A stretch of 64,000 bases of DNA from CAIWHR01 sp963843595 (lineage in GTDB: Bacteria; Pseudomonadota; Gammaproteobacteria; Burkholderiales; Casimicrobiaceae): the NCBI GenBank assembly GCA_963843595.1, contig CAWJLG010000015.1, positions 124,001 to 188,000 on the forward strand, in the 5' to 3' direction. This document shows positions 1-9,192 of this stretch, piece by piece. The notes beneath the pieces were generated by a model. It searched no databases. It was not told where the DNA came from and worked only from the letters and a program-made list of their open reading frames with translations. Both the position numbers and the translations under genes were made by a program. The first letter of the stretch is position 1, and each line of letters opens with the position of its first letter.

Positions 1-582
1 GCGATGTCGATCGGGTTCCTCATCGACGTCGACACACCGATGGTATGGCGCGGGCCGATGGTGACGCAGGCGCTCGAGCAGCTGCTCAAGGACACCAACT
101 GGCGCGACCTCGATTACCTCATCGTCGACATGCCGCCGGGCACCGGCGACATCCAGCTCACGCTGTCGCAGAAGGTGCCGGTCACCGGCGCCGTCATCGT
201 GACCACGCCCCAGGACATCGCGCTGCTGGACGCGCGCAAGGGGCTCAAGATGTTCGAGAAGGTCGGCGTGCCGATCGTCGGCATCGTCGAGAACATGAGC
301 ATCCACGTCTGCTCGAAGTGCGGACACGCCGAGCACATCTTCGGCGAGGGCGGCGGCGAGAAGATGTGCGCCGACTACGACGTTCCTTTTCTCGGCGGGC
401 TGCCGCTCGACATCCGCATCCGCGAGCAGGCCGACTCCGGCCGCCCGACGGTCGTGGCCGATCCCGACGGGAAGATCGCCGAGATCTACCGCGAGATCGC
501 GCGCAAGACCGCGGTGTTCGTCGCCCAGAAGGCCGAGGACTTCTCGGCGAAGTTCCCGAGCATCGTGATCCAGAACACCTAG
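1..582 (+). CDS. apbC: Iron-sulfur cluster carrier ATPase ApbC/Mrp (5' end outside window)
   Basis: C-terminal about 193 residues of the Mrp/ApbC/NBP35 P-loop ATPase, which binds and hands over Fe-S clusters in the cytoplasm. The reading frame is open from base 1, so the gene begins upstream; family members are about 360 residues and the Walker A part is missing here. Visible marks are the VDMPPGTGDIQLT segment (switch II region) and the CSKCGH pair of cysteines (bases about 307-324) that binds the bridging cluster in this family. It ends 39 bases before dcd, the usual neighbour in betaproteobacteria, and both genes read the same way. Identification is firm; the protein is cut only by the window edge. 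Confidence 0.95.
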   Translation, partial: AMSIGFLIDVDTPMVWRGPMVTQALEQLLKDTNWRDLDYLIVDMPPGTGDIQLTLSQKVPVTGAVIVTTPQDIALLDARKGLKMFEKVGVPIVGIVENMSIHVCSKCGHAEHIFGEGGGEKMCADYDVPFLGGLPLDIRIREQADSGRPTVVADPDGKIAEIYREIARKTAVFVAQKAEDFSAKFPSIVIQNT

Positions 583-621
583 GTCGGGTGTGCCGCAGAC
601 GGCTCGCAGGGAGAGGAAGTC

Positions 622-1185
622 GTGATCAAGTCGGACAAATGGATCCGCCGGATGGCGCGGGAGACCGCGATGATCGAGCCGTTCGAGCCCGGACAGGTGC
701 GTGAAGTCGACGGCCGGCGCATCGTGTCGTACGGAACGTCGAGCTACGGCTACGACATCCGCTGCTCGCGCGAATTCAAGATCTTCACCAACATCAACTC
801 GACGATCGTCGATCCGAAGGCGTTCGACGCCGGCTCGTTCGTCGACTTCGTCGGCGACGTCTGCATCATTCCGCCGAACTCCTTTGCGCTGGCGCGCACC
901 ATCGAGTACTTCCGGATCCCGCGCAACGTGCTGACGATCTGCCTGGGCAAGTCGACGTACGCGCGCTGCGGCATCATCGTCAACGTCACCCCCTTCGAGC
1001 CGGAGTGGGAGGGTTACGTGACGCTCGAGTTCTCGAACACGACGCCGCTGCCGGCGAAGATCTACGCCAACGAGGGCGTGGCGCAGGTCATCTTCTTCGA
1101 GTCGGACGAGGTCTGCGAGACGTCGTACAAGGACCGCGGCGGCAAGTACCAGGGACAGAAGGGCGTCACGCTGCCCAGGATCTGA
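622..1185 (+). CDS. dcd: dCTP deaminase
   Basis: 187 residues, the normal length for the trimeric dCTP deaminase that turns dCTP into dUTP, the first step of dTTP synthesis in most Gram-negative bacteria. The start is GTG at 622, preceded by GGGAGAGGAAG. The hallmark segment GYVTLEFSNTTPLPAKIY carries the catalytic glutamate, and the C-terminal KYQGQKG is the flexible nucleotide-covering tail. The full length and motifs leave little doubt. It lies just downstream of apbC and may be cotranscribed with it. Confidence 0.96.
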   Translation: MIKSDKWIRRMARETAMIEPFEPGQVREVDGRRIVSYGTSSYGYDIRCSREFKIFTNINSTIVDPKAFDAGSFVDFVGDVCIIPPNSFALARTIEYFRIPRNVLTICLGKSTYARCGIIVNVTPFEPEWEGYVTLEFSNTTPLPAKIYANEGVAQVIFFESDEVCETSYKDRGGKYQGQKGVTLPRI

Positions 1186-1294
1186 CCGGTTCCCGCCGGC
1201 AGGCAGGGATCGGGTCCGTCCGCGGCGGCGAGCCGATCGCCGCGGCGGAGCGGCCCGGGACATGCGAGGCAAGCGGGGTACGGCCGGGACGGCG

Positions 1295-2516
1295 ATGGAG
1301 ATCCGACCTCGAAGGTCGCCTCGATCGCGCGTCATCGCGCTCTGCCAGGTCGCGGCGATGGCGCTGTGGTTCTCCGCGTCCGCGGTGATACCCGCGCTGA
1401 TCGTCGCAGTACCGTCTGACGCGCGTTCCAGCAGGCGGCGTTCGACCAGCGGCGTGCAGGCGGGCTTCGTCGTCGGATGCCTCGCGAGCGCGTTCCTCGG
1501 GCCTGCCGGACCGGGTCGATCCGCGGCGGCTGTTCGGCGCGTGCGCGGTCGCTCGGCGCCATCGCCAACGCGCTGCTGCTGGTCGTCGATCCGGCCTCGT
1601 TCGCGGCGCCGTTGCTGCGCGTGGTCACGGGCGCCGCCATGGCCGGCGTCTACCCGGTCGGGATGAAGCTCGCGGCGACGTGGGCAAAGGGCGACATGGG
1701 TCTGATGGTCGGAATCCTGGTCGGCGCGCTCACGCTGGGCTCGGCGTCGCCGCATCTGTTCAACGCGATCGGCGGCATCGACTGGCGGATCCCGGTGGCG
1801 CTGTCGCTTCCGTGAGCGCGCTCGTCGGCGGCCGCTTGCGATCGGTCTCGCCGGCATCGGCCCGAGCCGGTCGGCGACACCGCGGTTCGATCCCCGCGCG
1901 GCGCTCGCTGCCTGGCGCGACGTGCCGCTGCGGCTCGCCAATCTCGGCTACCTCGGCCACATGTGGGAGCTGTACGCGATGTGGGCGTGGATCGGGGTCT
2001 TCTTCGACGCCTGCTTCGCGCTGACGCTTCCCGCCGACGCGCTCCCGTCGCGGCGAAGATCGCGGCGTTCGCGACGATCGGCGCCGGCGCGATCGGCTCC
2101 GTCGGCGCCGGGCTGCTCGCGGACCGGCTCGGCCGGACGACGCTGACGATCGCGGCGATGGCCGTGAGCGGAAGCTGCGCCGCGACGATCGGCTCGCCTT
2201 CGGCGGGGATCCGGTCTGGCTGATCGCACTGGCGATCGTCTGGGGCATCAGCATCGTGGCCGACTCGGCGCAGTTCTCGGCGTCGGTCGCCGAGCTCGCC
2301 GACCGTGCCCGCGTCGGCACGATGCTGACGGTGCAGACCGCGCTCGGCTTCACGCTGACGCTCGTCACCATTCATCTGATGCCCTATCTGGTGTCCGCGC
2401 TGGGTTGGCGGTACGCGTTCGTGCCGCTGGCGATCGGCCCGGCGGTCGGCGTGTGGGCGATGGCGCGCCTGCGGCGGCACCCGGGCTCCGTCGCCATGGC
2501 GGGCGGTCGGCGGTGA
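1295..2516 (+). pseudogene. MFS transporter, several frameshifts
   Basis: Pieces of one major facilitator protein are spread over all three forward frames. The order is an N-terminal part (about 1295-1530, CQVAAMALWFSASAV), a part near 1555-1815 with VVTGAAMAGVYPVGMKLA, one near 1922-2040 (LGYLGHMWELYAMWAWIG), one near 2050-2200 holding the MFS loop motif LLADRLGRTT, and a last part 2256-2516. Together they cover about 400 codons, a normal MFS length. At least four shifts are needed to join them. The substrate cannot be told. Either a decayed gene or a stretch with many base-calling errors; similar shifts occur at 22.9-29.7 kb. Confidence 0.75.
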
Positions 2517-2940
2517 CGGCTCCCGGCAATTTCGTGCATGTCTGCGCCCGACCGCCGCAGTACGGACGGCATTGACCGCGGCGAAGAAGTACCCGGCGAT
2601 CGGGCGGCAACTGCGCAACCCCACCGGCCCGGCCACTCATGGGCCGCGGCAGTCGTCGTGGCCAACATCGGACGCTTCCCCGGCGCTCGGCCCGAACCGG
2701 GGAACGGCCGTCGGCGCTCAGCGGACCGGGGATCGCGGCCGCTCCCCGGCCGATTACCCGGTCGCCGCCGGGGCCCCCGCGAAGCCGGGGGCCGGCGCGG
2801 CATTTTTCGTGGCAATCGCCCGCGAATCGCCCCATAATGCGCGCCTTTCCATCCCGCCGGCGGGTCGCCCCGCCGCGGCGCGGTCTCGGCGTCGCCCCGC
2901 GATGCGCGAGGATGCGTCCCCGAGAAGGACAGACGGCCCC
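2517..2940. other. Intergenic region before the decarboxylase
   Basis: No gene is supported in these 424 bases. A GC-rich hairpin with 8-base arms (GGCCCCCG at 2772-2779 pairing with CGGGGGCC at 2786-2793) is followed ten bases later by five T residues, so it could be a weak terminator. A CATAAT close to 2832 could be a -10 box for the decarboxylase, but no good -35 partner was found. The decarboxylase frame stays open upstream, yet this stretch has no family resemblance and is not counted as coding. Confidence 0.35.
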
Positions 2941-5193
2941 ATGAAATTCCGCTTTCCGATCGTCATCATCGACGAGGACTTCCGCTCCGAGAACGCCTCG
3001 GGCCTCGGCATCCGCGCGCTCGCGGGCGCGATCGAGAAGGAGGGGATGGAGGTCCTCGGCGTGACGAGCTACGGGGATCTCTCGCAATTCGCGCAGCAGC
3101 AGAGCCGCGCCTCGGCGTTCATCCTGTCCATCGACGACGAGGAGTTCACTCCCGGTCCCGAGGTCGACCCGGCGGTGCTCAACCTGCGCGCGTTCATCGA
3201 GGAGATCCGGTTCAAGAACGCCGAGATCCCGATCTACCTCTACGGCGAGACGCGGACGTCGCGGCACATCCCGAACGACATCCTGCGCGAGCTGCACGGC
3301 TTCATCCACATGTTCGAGGACACGCCGGAGTTCGTCGCGCGCCACATCATCCGCGAGGTCAAGGCCTATCTCGATTCGCTTGCGCCGCCGTTCTTCCGGG
3401 CGCTGGTCGAATACGCGCAGGACGGCTCGTATTCGTGGCACTGTCCCGGCCACTCGGGCGGCGTCGCGTTCCTGAAGAGCCCCGTCGGGCAGATGTTCCA
3501 CCAGTTCTTCGGCGAGAACATGCTGCGCGCCGACGTCTGCAACTCGGTCGACGAGCTCGGCCAGCTGCTCGACCATTCGGGGCCGGTCGGCGCCGCCGAG
3601 CGCAACGCGGCACGCATCTTCAATGCCGACCACTGCTTCTTCGTCACCAACGGCACGTCGACGTCGAACAAGATGGTCTGGCACGCCAACGTGGCGCCGG
3701 GCGACATCGTCGTCGTCGACCGCAACTGCCACGTGTCGATCCTGCATGCGATCACGATGACCGGTGCGATCCCGGTGTTCCTGCCGCCGACGCGCAACCA
3801 CCTCGGCATCATCGGCCCGATCCCGCTGGACGAGTTCCGGCCGGAGAACATCCAGAAGCGGATCGAGGCGAATCCGTTCGCGCGCGAGGCGAAGAACAAG
3901 AAGCCGCGGATCCTGACGCTGACGCAGAGCACCTACGATGGCGTCGCGTACAACGTCGAGATGCTGAAGGAGACGCTCGGCGACTCGATCGACACGCTGC
4001 ACTTCGACGAAGCCTGGCTGCCGCACGCCGCATTCCACGACTTCTACCGTGACATGCACGCGATCGGCAAGGACCGGCCGCGCAGCAAGGATGCGCTGAT
4101 CTTCGCGACCCACTCGACGCACAAGCTGCTCGCCGGCATCTCGCAGGCGTCGCAGATCATGGTTCAGGAGTCGCAGACGCGAAAGCTCGACCGCCATCTG
4201 TTCAACGAGGCGTACCTCATGCACACGTCGACCTCGCCGCAGTACGCGATCATCGCGTCGTGCGACGTGTCGGCGGCGATGATGGAGCCGCCCGGCGGCA
4301 CGGCGCTGGTCGAGGAGTCGATCATCGAGGCGCTCAATTTCCGCCGGGCAATGCGCAAGGTCGACGACGAGTGGGGCAAGGACTGGTGGTTCAAGGTCTG
4401 GGGACCGGACCGGCTGGCGCCGGAAGGCATCGGCAAGCGCGACGACTGGCTGCTGCGCGCCAACGAGAAGTGGCACGGCTTCGGCGATCTCGCGCCGGGC
4501 TTCACGATCCTCGACCCGATCAAGGCGACGGTGATCACCCCGGGGCTCGACGTGTCCGGCAAGTTCGCGAAGACCGGCATCCCCGCGTCGATCGTCACCC
4601 GGTTCCTCGCCGAACACGGGGTCATCGTCGAGAAGACGGGCCTCTACTCGTTCTTCATCATGTTCACGATCGGCATCACCAAGGGCCGGTGGAACACGCT
4701 GGTGACCGCGTTGCAGCAGTTCAAGGACGACTACGACAAGAACCAGCCGCTGTGGAAGATCCTGCCCGAGTTCGTCGCCAAGCAGCCGAAGTACGAGCGC
4801 GTCGGCCTGCGTGACCTCTGCCAGCAGATCCATGACATGTACAAGGCCAACGACGTCGCCCGGGTGACGACGGAGATGTACCTGTCGGACATGCAGCCGG
4901 CGATGAAGCCGTCCGACGCCTTCGCCTCGCTCGCCCACCGCGACATCGACCGGGTCGAGATCGACGACCTCGAGGGCAGGGTGACGAGCGTGCTGCTGAC
5001 GCCCTATCCACCGGGAATTCCCCTGCTCATCCCCGGTGAGCGCTTCAACCGGACGATCGTCGAGTACCTCAAGTTCGCGCGCAGCTTCAACGCGCAGTTT
5101 CCGGGGTTCGACACGGACATCCACGGCCTGGTCGAGGAGCCGGACGCCACCGGCAAGGTCCGTTACTACATGGACTGCGTGCGCCAGCGCTAG
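2941..5193 (+). CDS. Orn/Lys/Arg decarboxylase (PLP fold type I)
   Basis: 750 residues from ATG at 2941, matching the length of the large inducible-type arginine, lysine and ornithine decarboxylases (715-755). An N-terminal response-regulator-like wing domain (residues about 1-130) precedes the PLP domain. The cofactor lysine is in ATHSTHKLLAGISQ at about residue 395, and DEAW a little earlier holds the aspartate that contacts the PLP ring nitrogen. The C-terminal domain ends in YMDCVRQR. These enzymes release CO2 and give agmatine, cadaverine or putrescine; which amino acid is used cannot be decided from motifs alone. ATG 2941 was chosen because MKFRFPIVIIDEDF is the usual family start and an AGAAGGA lies upstream. 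Its 3' end faces the SulP gene. Confidence 0.9.
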   Translation: MKFRFPIVIIDEDFRSENASGLGIRALAGAIEKEGMEVLGVTSYGDLSQFAQQQSRASAFILSIDDEEFTPGPEVDPAVLNLRAFIEEIRFKNAEIPIYLYGETRTSRHIPNDILRELHGFIHMFEDTPEFVARHIIREVKAYLDSLAPPFFRALVEYAQDGSYSWHCPGHSGGVAFLKSPVGQMFHQFFGENMLRADVCNSVDELGQLLDHSGPVGAAERNAARIFNADHCFFVTNGTSTSNKMVWHANVAPGDIVVVDRNCHVSILHAITMTGAIPVFLPPTRNHLGIIGPIPLDEFRPENIQKRIEANPFAREAKNKKPRILTLTQSTYDGVAYNVEMLKETLGDSIDTLHFDEAWLPHAAFHDFYRDMHAIGKDRPRSKDALIFATHSTHKLLAGISQASQIMVQESQTRKLDRHLFNEAYLMHTSTSPQYAIIASCDVSAAMMEPPGGTALVEESIIEALNFRRAMRKVDDEWGKDWWFKVWGPDRLAPEGIGKRDDWLLRANEKWHGFGDLAPGFTILDPIKATVITPGLDVSGKFAKTGIPASIVTRFLAEHGVIVEKTGLYSFFIMFTIGITKGRWNTLVTALQQFKDDYDKNQPLWKILPEFVAKQPKYERVGLRDLCQQIHDMYKANDVARVTTEMYLSDMQPAMKPSDAFASLAHRDIDRVEIDDLEGRVTSVLLTPYPPGIPLLIPGERFNRTIVEYLKFARSFNAQFPGFDTDIHGLVEEPDATGKVRYYMDCVRQR

Positions 5194-5203
5194 CGCGGCT
5201 CGC

Positions 5204-7006
5204 TCACTCGGTGCGCCTGGAACCGTCCGGCAAGGTTACCGCGCATTCCACGAATATCCGCGCCGTGCATGCGCGGCAGCGTTGCGTGTCGAGCCGGGCG
5301 TAGAGCGCACGGATCGCATGGTCCTTGGTCGCGAACACGCGTTCGCGGCCGATCGCGTCCAGGAAGCCGCCGCGCTCCAGCAATTCGGCCACCGCGGGCT
5401 TGAGGTTGCACAGGTACAGCTTCACGCCCGCTTCCGCCGAGTACCGCGACTCGCGCACGAGCAGCTCCGCACCCGCGACGTCGATGAAATTGATGCCGCT
5501 GCCGATGAGCAGCAGGTGCTTGCGATCCGGCGCGCGCGCACGGGCGTCGGCCAGTTCGTCGTGGACGTGATCGACGGCGCCGAAGAACAGCGAACCATCG
5601 ACGCGCATCAGCGTCAGCTGCGGGCACGCCGAAGGCGCGTCGGCCGGAACAAGCGGGACGAAGCGCCGCTGCGGCGATCCCGGATGCGGCGCGACGGGTG
5701 TCAGTCCCGGGTGAGTCGTTCGCTGCAGGTAGACGAGGAGCGAAGCGAGCACGCCGACCAGGATCGCGAACTCGAGCTGCAGCAGCAGCGTGGCGAGAAA
5801 GGTCGTGACGAGCACGATGGACTCGACCCGGCTGGCGCGGACGATCCGGCGCATCTCCGCGAAATCGATGAGGCCCCACGCGACGATCAGCAGCACGCCG
5901 GCCATCGATGCGATCGGCAGGTACGCGGCGAGCGGGGCGACGAGTACCACGATGCCGACGAGGAACGCCGCCGACAGCAGGGCCGACAGCGGGGTGCGGG
6001 CGCCGGCCTCGTAGTTGGCGCCCGTGCGATTGAACGAGCCGGACGTCGGGAAGCAGGACGTGAATGCGCCGACGATGTTGGCAAGTCCCTGGCCGATGAA
6101 CTCCTGGTTGCCGTCGATGCGCTGGCCCGATTTGGCCGCGACCGCCCGCCCGCTGGAGATCGCCTCGGTGAGGCCGATCAGCGTCAACGCGAACGCCAGC
6201 GGGGCGAGGCTTCGCCACGTCGCGCGGGAGAAGCTCGGGACCGACCATTCCGGCAAGGCCGACGGCAGCGCCCCGATCGTGGACACGTGCGCCAGGCCTT
6301 CGCGTCCGAGCACCCACGCCAGGAGGCCGCCGGCGACGATTCCGGTCAGCAGATGCGGAATGCGGGGCAGAAGGCGTCGACTCGCCACTGCGGCAACGAC
6401 CGTCGTCAGCGCGATCAGCACCGACCACGGGTCGATGCTGGCGAGGTGCGTGAAAAAGACATGGACTGCTTCGACGAAGGCGGGCTCCTGCGGCACGTCG
6501 AGTCCGCCGATGTTGCGCAGCTGGGCGCCGACGATGAGGCAGCCGGCGCCGGCAGTGAAGCCGATCACGACGGTGTGGGAGATGAAATTGACGAGCGAAC
6601 CGAGCCGGGCGAGCCCGAACCCGAGCTTGATCAGGCCGATCATCAGGTTGAGCGTCAGGACCAGCGTGATGTACTGCGGCGAAAACGGCACGGCGAGCTC
6701 GCTGACGGCCGCGAACACCATCAGCGACGTCGCGTTCGTGGGACCGGAGATGAGGTGCCACGACGAACCCCACAACGCCCCGACGACGGCAGGGAGCATG
6801 GCGCCGTACACCCCGTATTGCGGCGGCAGGCCCGCCAGCGTGGCGAAGGCGACCGCCTGCGGCAACACGATCACGGCGGCGACGAGGCCGGCCAGCAGGT
6901 CCGCGCGCAGCGTCGCCCGGGTGACGATGGCACGCCACCCGAGGAAGGGGAACACCCTCAGCGCGATCGCGCGCATCGGGGAACCGACCATGAAAGACGC
7001 CGACAC
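5204..7006 (-). CDS. SulP-family anion permease with STAS domain
   Basis: 600 residues. The first 420 form the hydrophobic SulP/SLC26 core, with LLAGLVAAVIVLPQAVAFA and GLPPQYGVYGA near the N terminus and GSFNRTGANYEAGARTPLS in the middle. A cytoplasmic STAS domain follows at about residues 455-560 (VDGSLFFGAVDHVHDEL). The last 35 residues carry CRAC plus another cysteine, an unusual tail. SulP proteins move sulfate, bicarbonate or other anions across the inner membrane. It lies 151 bases downstream of pta on the same strand, so it may be the last gene of the sulfonate operon and help with sulfate release or exchange. That role is inferred from position only; sulfate uptake is equally possible. 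Confidence 0.88.
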   Translation of the reverse strand: MSASFMVGSPMRAIALRVFPFLGWRAIVTRATLRADLLAGLVAAVIVLPQAVAFATLAGLPPQYGVYGAMLPAVVGALWGSSWHLISGPTNATSLMVFAAVSELAVPFSPQYITLVLTLNLMIGLIKLGFGLARLGSLVNFISHTVVIGFTAGAGCLIVGAQLRNIGGLDVPQEPAFVEAVHVFFTHLASIDPWSVLIALTTVVAAVASRRLLPRIPHLLTGIVAGGLLAWVLGREGLAHVSTIGALPSALPEWSVPSFSRATWRSLAPLAFALTLIGLTEAISSGRAVAAKSGQRIDGNQEFIGQGLANIVGAFTSCFPTSGSFNRTGANYEAGARTPLSALLSAAFLVGIVVLVAPLAAYLPIASMAGVLLIVAWGLIDFAEMRRIVRASRVESIVLVTTFLATLLLQLEFAILVGVLASLLVYLQRTTHPGLTPVAPHPGSPQRRFVPLVPADAPSACPQLTLMRVDGSLFFGAVDHVHDELADARARAPDRKHLLLIGSGINFIDVAGAELLVRESRYSAEAGVKLYLCNLKPAVAELLERGGFLDAIGRERVFATKDHAIRALYARLDTQRCRACTARIFVECAVTLPDGSRRTE

Positions 7007-7157
7007 CGCGGACCCGGACCCACCACGCGATCATGCGGCGGCGTCCCGTGTCCGCGCAACTCCCCGAAAGGGGGAGGGTGCCCCACGGAGGAACCTGCCG
7101 ATTCCGCCGGGTTGGCGGCCGATCCGCGAAATAGCGCGGAGATGGCGGACGGGAGAG

Positions 7158-8147
7158 TCAGGCCGCGGCGTGTGCCGCCGATTCGGCCCGTCGGGCGATG
7201 GCGGGCATCGCGGCTTCCTTCCCGCCCTTCCGGTCGCCGGCCTCGACCACGATCGCGGCCAGCACGCAGGAGGCCATACGGACCTCAAGCGAATCGCCGC
7301 GCGCGGGCGCAACGATCGGGATGTTCGCGCCCAGAACCAGACCGGCGGCCAGGCCGGCGGTCAACCCGGTCATCGTGCGCACGACCAGGGAAGCGGCTTC
7401 CATCGTCGGCGCGATCAGTATGTCGGGACGCCCTGCGACGTCCGATTGGACGCCGTTGGCGCGCGCCGCCTCGGCGGAAAGCGCGCTGTCGGCGGTCAAT
7501 GGACCGTCCACGACGGCGCCGCGGAACATCCCGTGCCCGGCCATCGTCTTCAACGCCGCGGCGTCGCGGGTCGAGGGGAACGCCGGCGACTCGCCGTCCA
7601 TTGCCGCGAGAATCGCGACGTTGGGAGTGGCCACACCCAGCGCATGCGCGAGCCCGATCGTGTTCAGCACGATGTCCTTCTTGGCCGCGAGGTTGGGCGC
7701 GATGTTCAGGAGCGCATCGGCAAGCAGCATGCCGCTCGCGCGCTCCGGCAGGTCGATGAAAAAGGCGTGGCTCAACCGACGCTCGCCGCGCAAGCCGGAT
7801 TCCGCCGCGGCGACAGGAGCGAGCAGGTCGTCGTTGCCGAGGTTTCCCTTGATCAGAGCCCGGACGGTACCGTGGCGGGCAAGTCCTGCGGCGACGATGC
7901 CGGCGGCGCGCGGCTCGGCGGGGGTGTCGACGATCGGCAGGCGCGATATGTCGATGCCACCGCGGTTGGCGATGTCGCGAATGCGCGCTTCGGGCCCGAC
8001 CAGGAGCGGTGCAAGGAATCCGGCGAATGCGCCCGCCAAGGCGAACTGCAGCGCGTCCGTCGAGCACGGGTAGACGAACGCCGCCGGAAGCGGCGGCAGC
8101 TTGCGCGCCTGTTCGACCAGATGCCGGAAGTGCGGACGGCTGATCAT
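7158..8147 (-). CDS. pta: Phosphate acetyltransferase (Pta/Ptb family)
   Basis: 329 residues, a single PTA/PTB catalytic domain without the extra N-terminal domains of long Pta. Family marks are KGNLGNDDLLAP, VVDGPLTADSAL and, near the C terminus, GANIPIVAPARGDSLEVRM, the CoA and acyl-phosphate site. It would convert acetyl phosphate and CoA to acetyl-CoA and phosphate. In taurine-degrading bacteria such a gene accompanies xsc, whose product is acetyl phosphate, and here it lies 160 bases after tauC. No acetate kinase is nearby, which supports a link to Xsc. Phosphate butyryltransferase activity is the main alternative. No clear ribosome site precedes the ATG at 8147. Confidence 0.82.
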   Translation of the reverse strand: MISRPHFRHLVEQARKLPPLPAAFVYPCSTDALQFALAGAFAGFLAPLLVGPEARIRDIANRGGIDISRLPIVDTPAEPRAAGIVAAGLARHGTVRALIKGNLGNDDLLAPVAAAESGLRGERRLSHAFFIDLPERASGMLLADALLNIAPNLAAKKDIVLNTIGLAHALGVATPNVAILAAMDGESPAFPSTRDAAALKTMAGHGMFRGAVVDGPLTADSALSAEAARANGVQSDVAGRPDILIAPTMEAASLVVRTMTGLTAGLAAGLVLGANIPIVAPARGDSLEVRMASCVLAAIVVEAGDRKGGKEAAMPAIARRAESAAHAAA

Positions 8148-8153
8148 TCGGCA

Positions 8154-8182
8154 AGCGTGGCAAGCTGCCCTGACAATGTCAA
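8154..8182 (-). promoter_or_regulatory. Possible promoter of pta
   Basis: On the minus strand a perfect -35 TTGACA (8177-8182) is followed after 17 bases by a poor -10 CACGCT (8154-8159). Transcription would begin almost at the pta start codon, giving a leaderless or nearly leaderless mRNA. This fits the lack of a Shine-Dalgarno sequence but rests on a weak -10. Confidence 0.3.
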
Positions 8183-8307
8183 TGCGGGCGCGGGGAGAGG
8201 CCGACAGCGGGCCCGGGGCAGCCGACAGACGTAGCCGGCCGGGATCCGCGAACGGCCGGCGGGCAGGCGTGCGCGAGCCAACAGCGCATCGCCGTGCGCT
8301 CCCCCGA

Positions 8308-9192
8308 TCAGACCTTGCCTTTCCAGGGGACGACCAGGCGTTCGACGTAGCGCATCAGGAGGTCGAACAGATAGGCGACCGCACCGATGACGACGATGCC
8401 CATGATCACGACGTCGGTGCGCAGGAAATTCGACGCATTGAGCACCATCTGACCCAGCCCGACGGTCGCGGCGACCATTTCCGCGGCGACCAGCGTCGTC
8501 CAGCCGAAGCCGATCGAAATCCGCATGCCGGTGAAGATCTCGGGCATCGCGGCCGGGATCACGACGTGCCAGATGACCTGCCACTTCGAGGCACCCATCG
8601 AGTACGCGGCGTTGATCTGCTCGATCATCACGCTGCGCACGCCGGCGCGCGCTGCCATCGCGAGCGGTGCGAAGCAGGCGAGGTAGATGAGGATGATCTT
8701 CGCCATCTCCTCGATGCCGAACCAGATGACGATGAGCGGCAGATAGGCAAGCGGCGGCAGCGGCCGGTAGAACTCGATCGGCGGGTCGAAGATGCCGCGC
8801 GCGATCCGCGAGACGCCCATCGCGATGCCGACCGGGATCGCCGTCACGACGGCGAGCACGAAGGCGGCGAACACGCGGACGAGGCTCCACCAGAAGTGCT
8901 CGATCAGCGGCCGGCCTCCCTGGATGTCGCCCTTCCACGCATCGCCGAAGCTGGTGATGATCTTCTCGGGTGTCGGCAGGAAGAGGTCGCGGATCCAGCC
9001 CAGGTGCGTGGCCACCCACCACAGCGCGAGCAACGCGATGACGGTGACGACGCTGATCAGCGTGCTCGGACCCTGGCCGGGCACGCTGTAGCCGGTGACC
9101 GTGTGGCCGGCGGCGACCGGCGCCGTGCCGGTCGCCGGGGACGGCGCCTCGGGCGCAGTCGCGGAACCGCCGTCCGGCGGCAATGTCGTCAC
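8308..9192 (-). CDS. tauC: Taurine/sulfonate ABC transporter permease
   Basis: 294 residues from GTG at 9192, which overlaps the tauB stop in GTGA, so the two are translationally coupled. An N-terminal Pro/Gly-rich cytoplasmic stretch precedes about six membrane segments. The permease signature EIFTGMRISIGFGWTTLVAAEMVAA marks the ATPase-contact loop region typical of the SsuC/TauC/NitT family. A longer open frame upstream of 9192 overlaps tauB and is not coding. The partner is the TauB ATPase and the substrate is delivered by TauA. Assignment to taurine rests on the neighbours; alkanesulfonates or nitrate-like substrates are alternatives. Confidence 0.88.
   Translation of the reverse strand: MTTLPPDGGSATAPEAPSPATGTAPVAAGHTVTGYSVPGQGPSTLISVVTVIALLALWWVATHLGWIRDLFLPTPEKIITSFGDAWKGDIQGGRPLIEHFWWSLVRVFAAFVLAVVTAIPVGIAMGVSRIARGIFDPPIEFYRPLPPLAYLPLIVIWFGIEEMAKIILIYLACFAPLAMAARAGVRSVMIEQINAAYSMGASKWQVIWHVVIPAAMPEIFTGMRISIGFGWTTLVAAEMVAATVGLGQMVLNASNFLRTDVVIMGIVVIGAVAYLFDLLMRYVERLVVPWKGKV

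Noticed and set aside
2572..2940. N-terminal extension of the decarboxylase by 123 codons
   Set aside because: The extra residues are Pro/Arg-rich and unlike the family; ATG 2941 gives the usual start and length and has a ribosome site.
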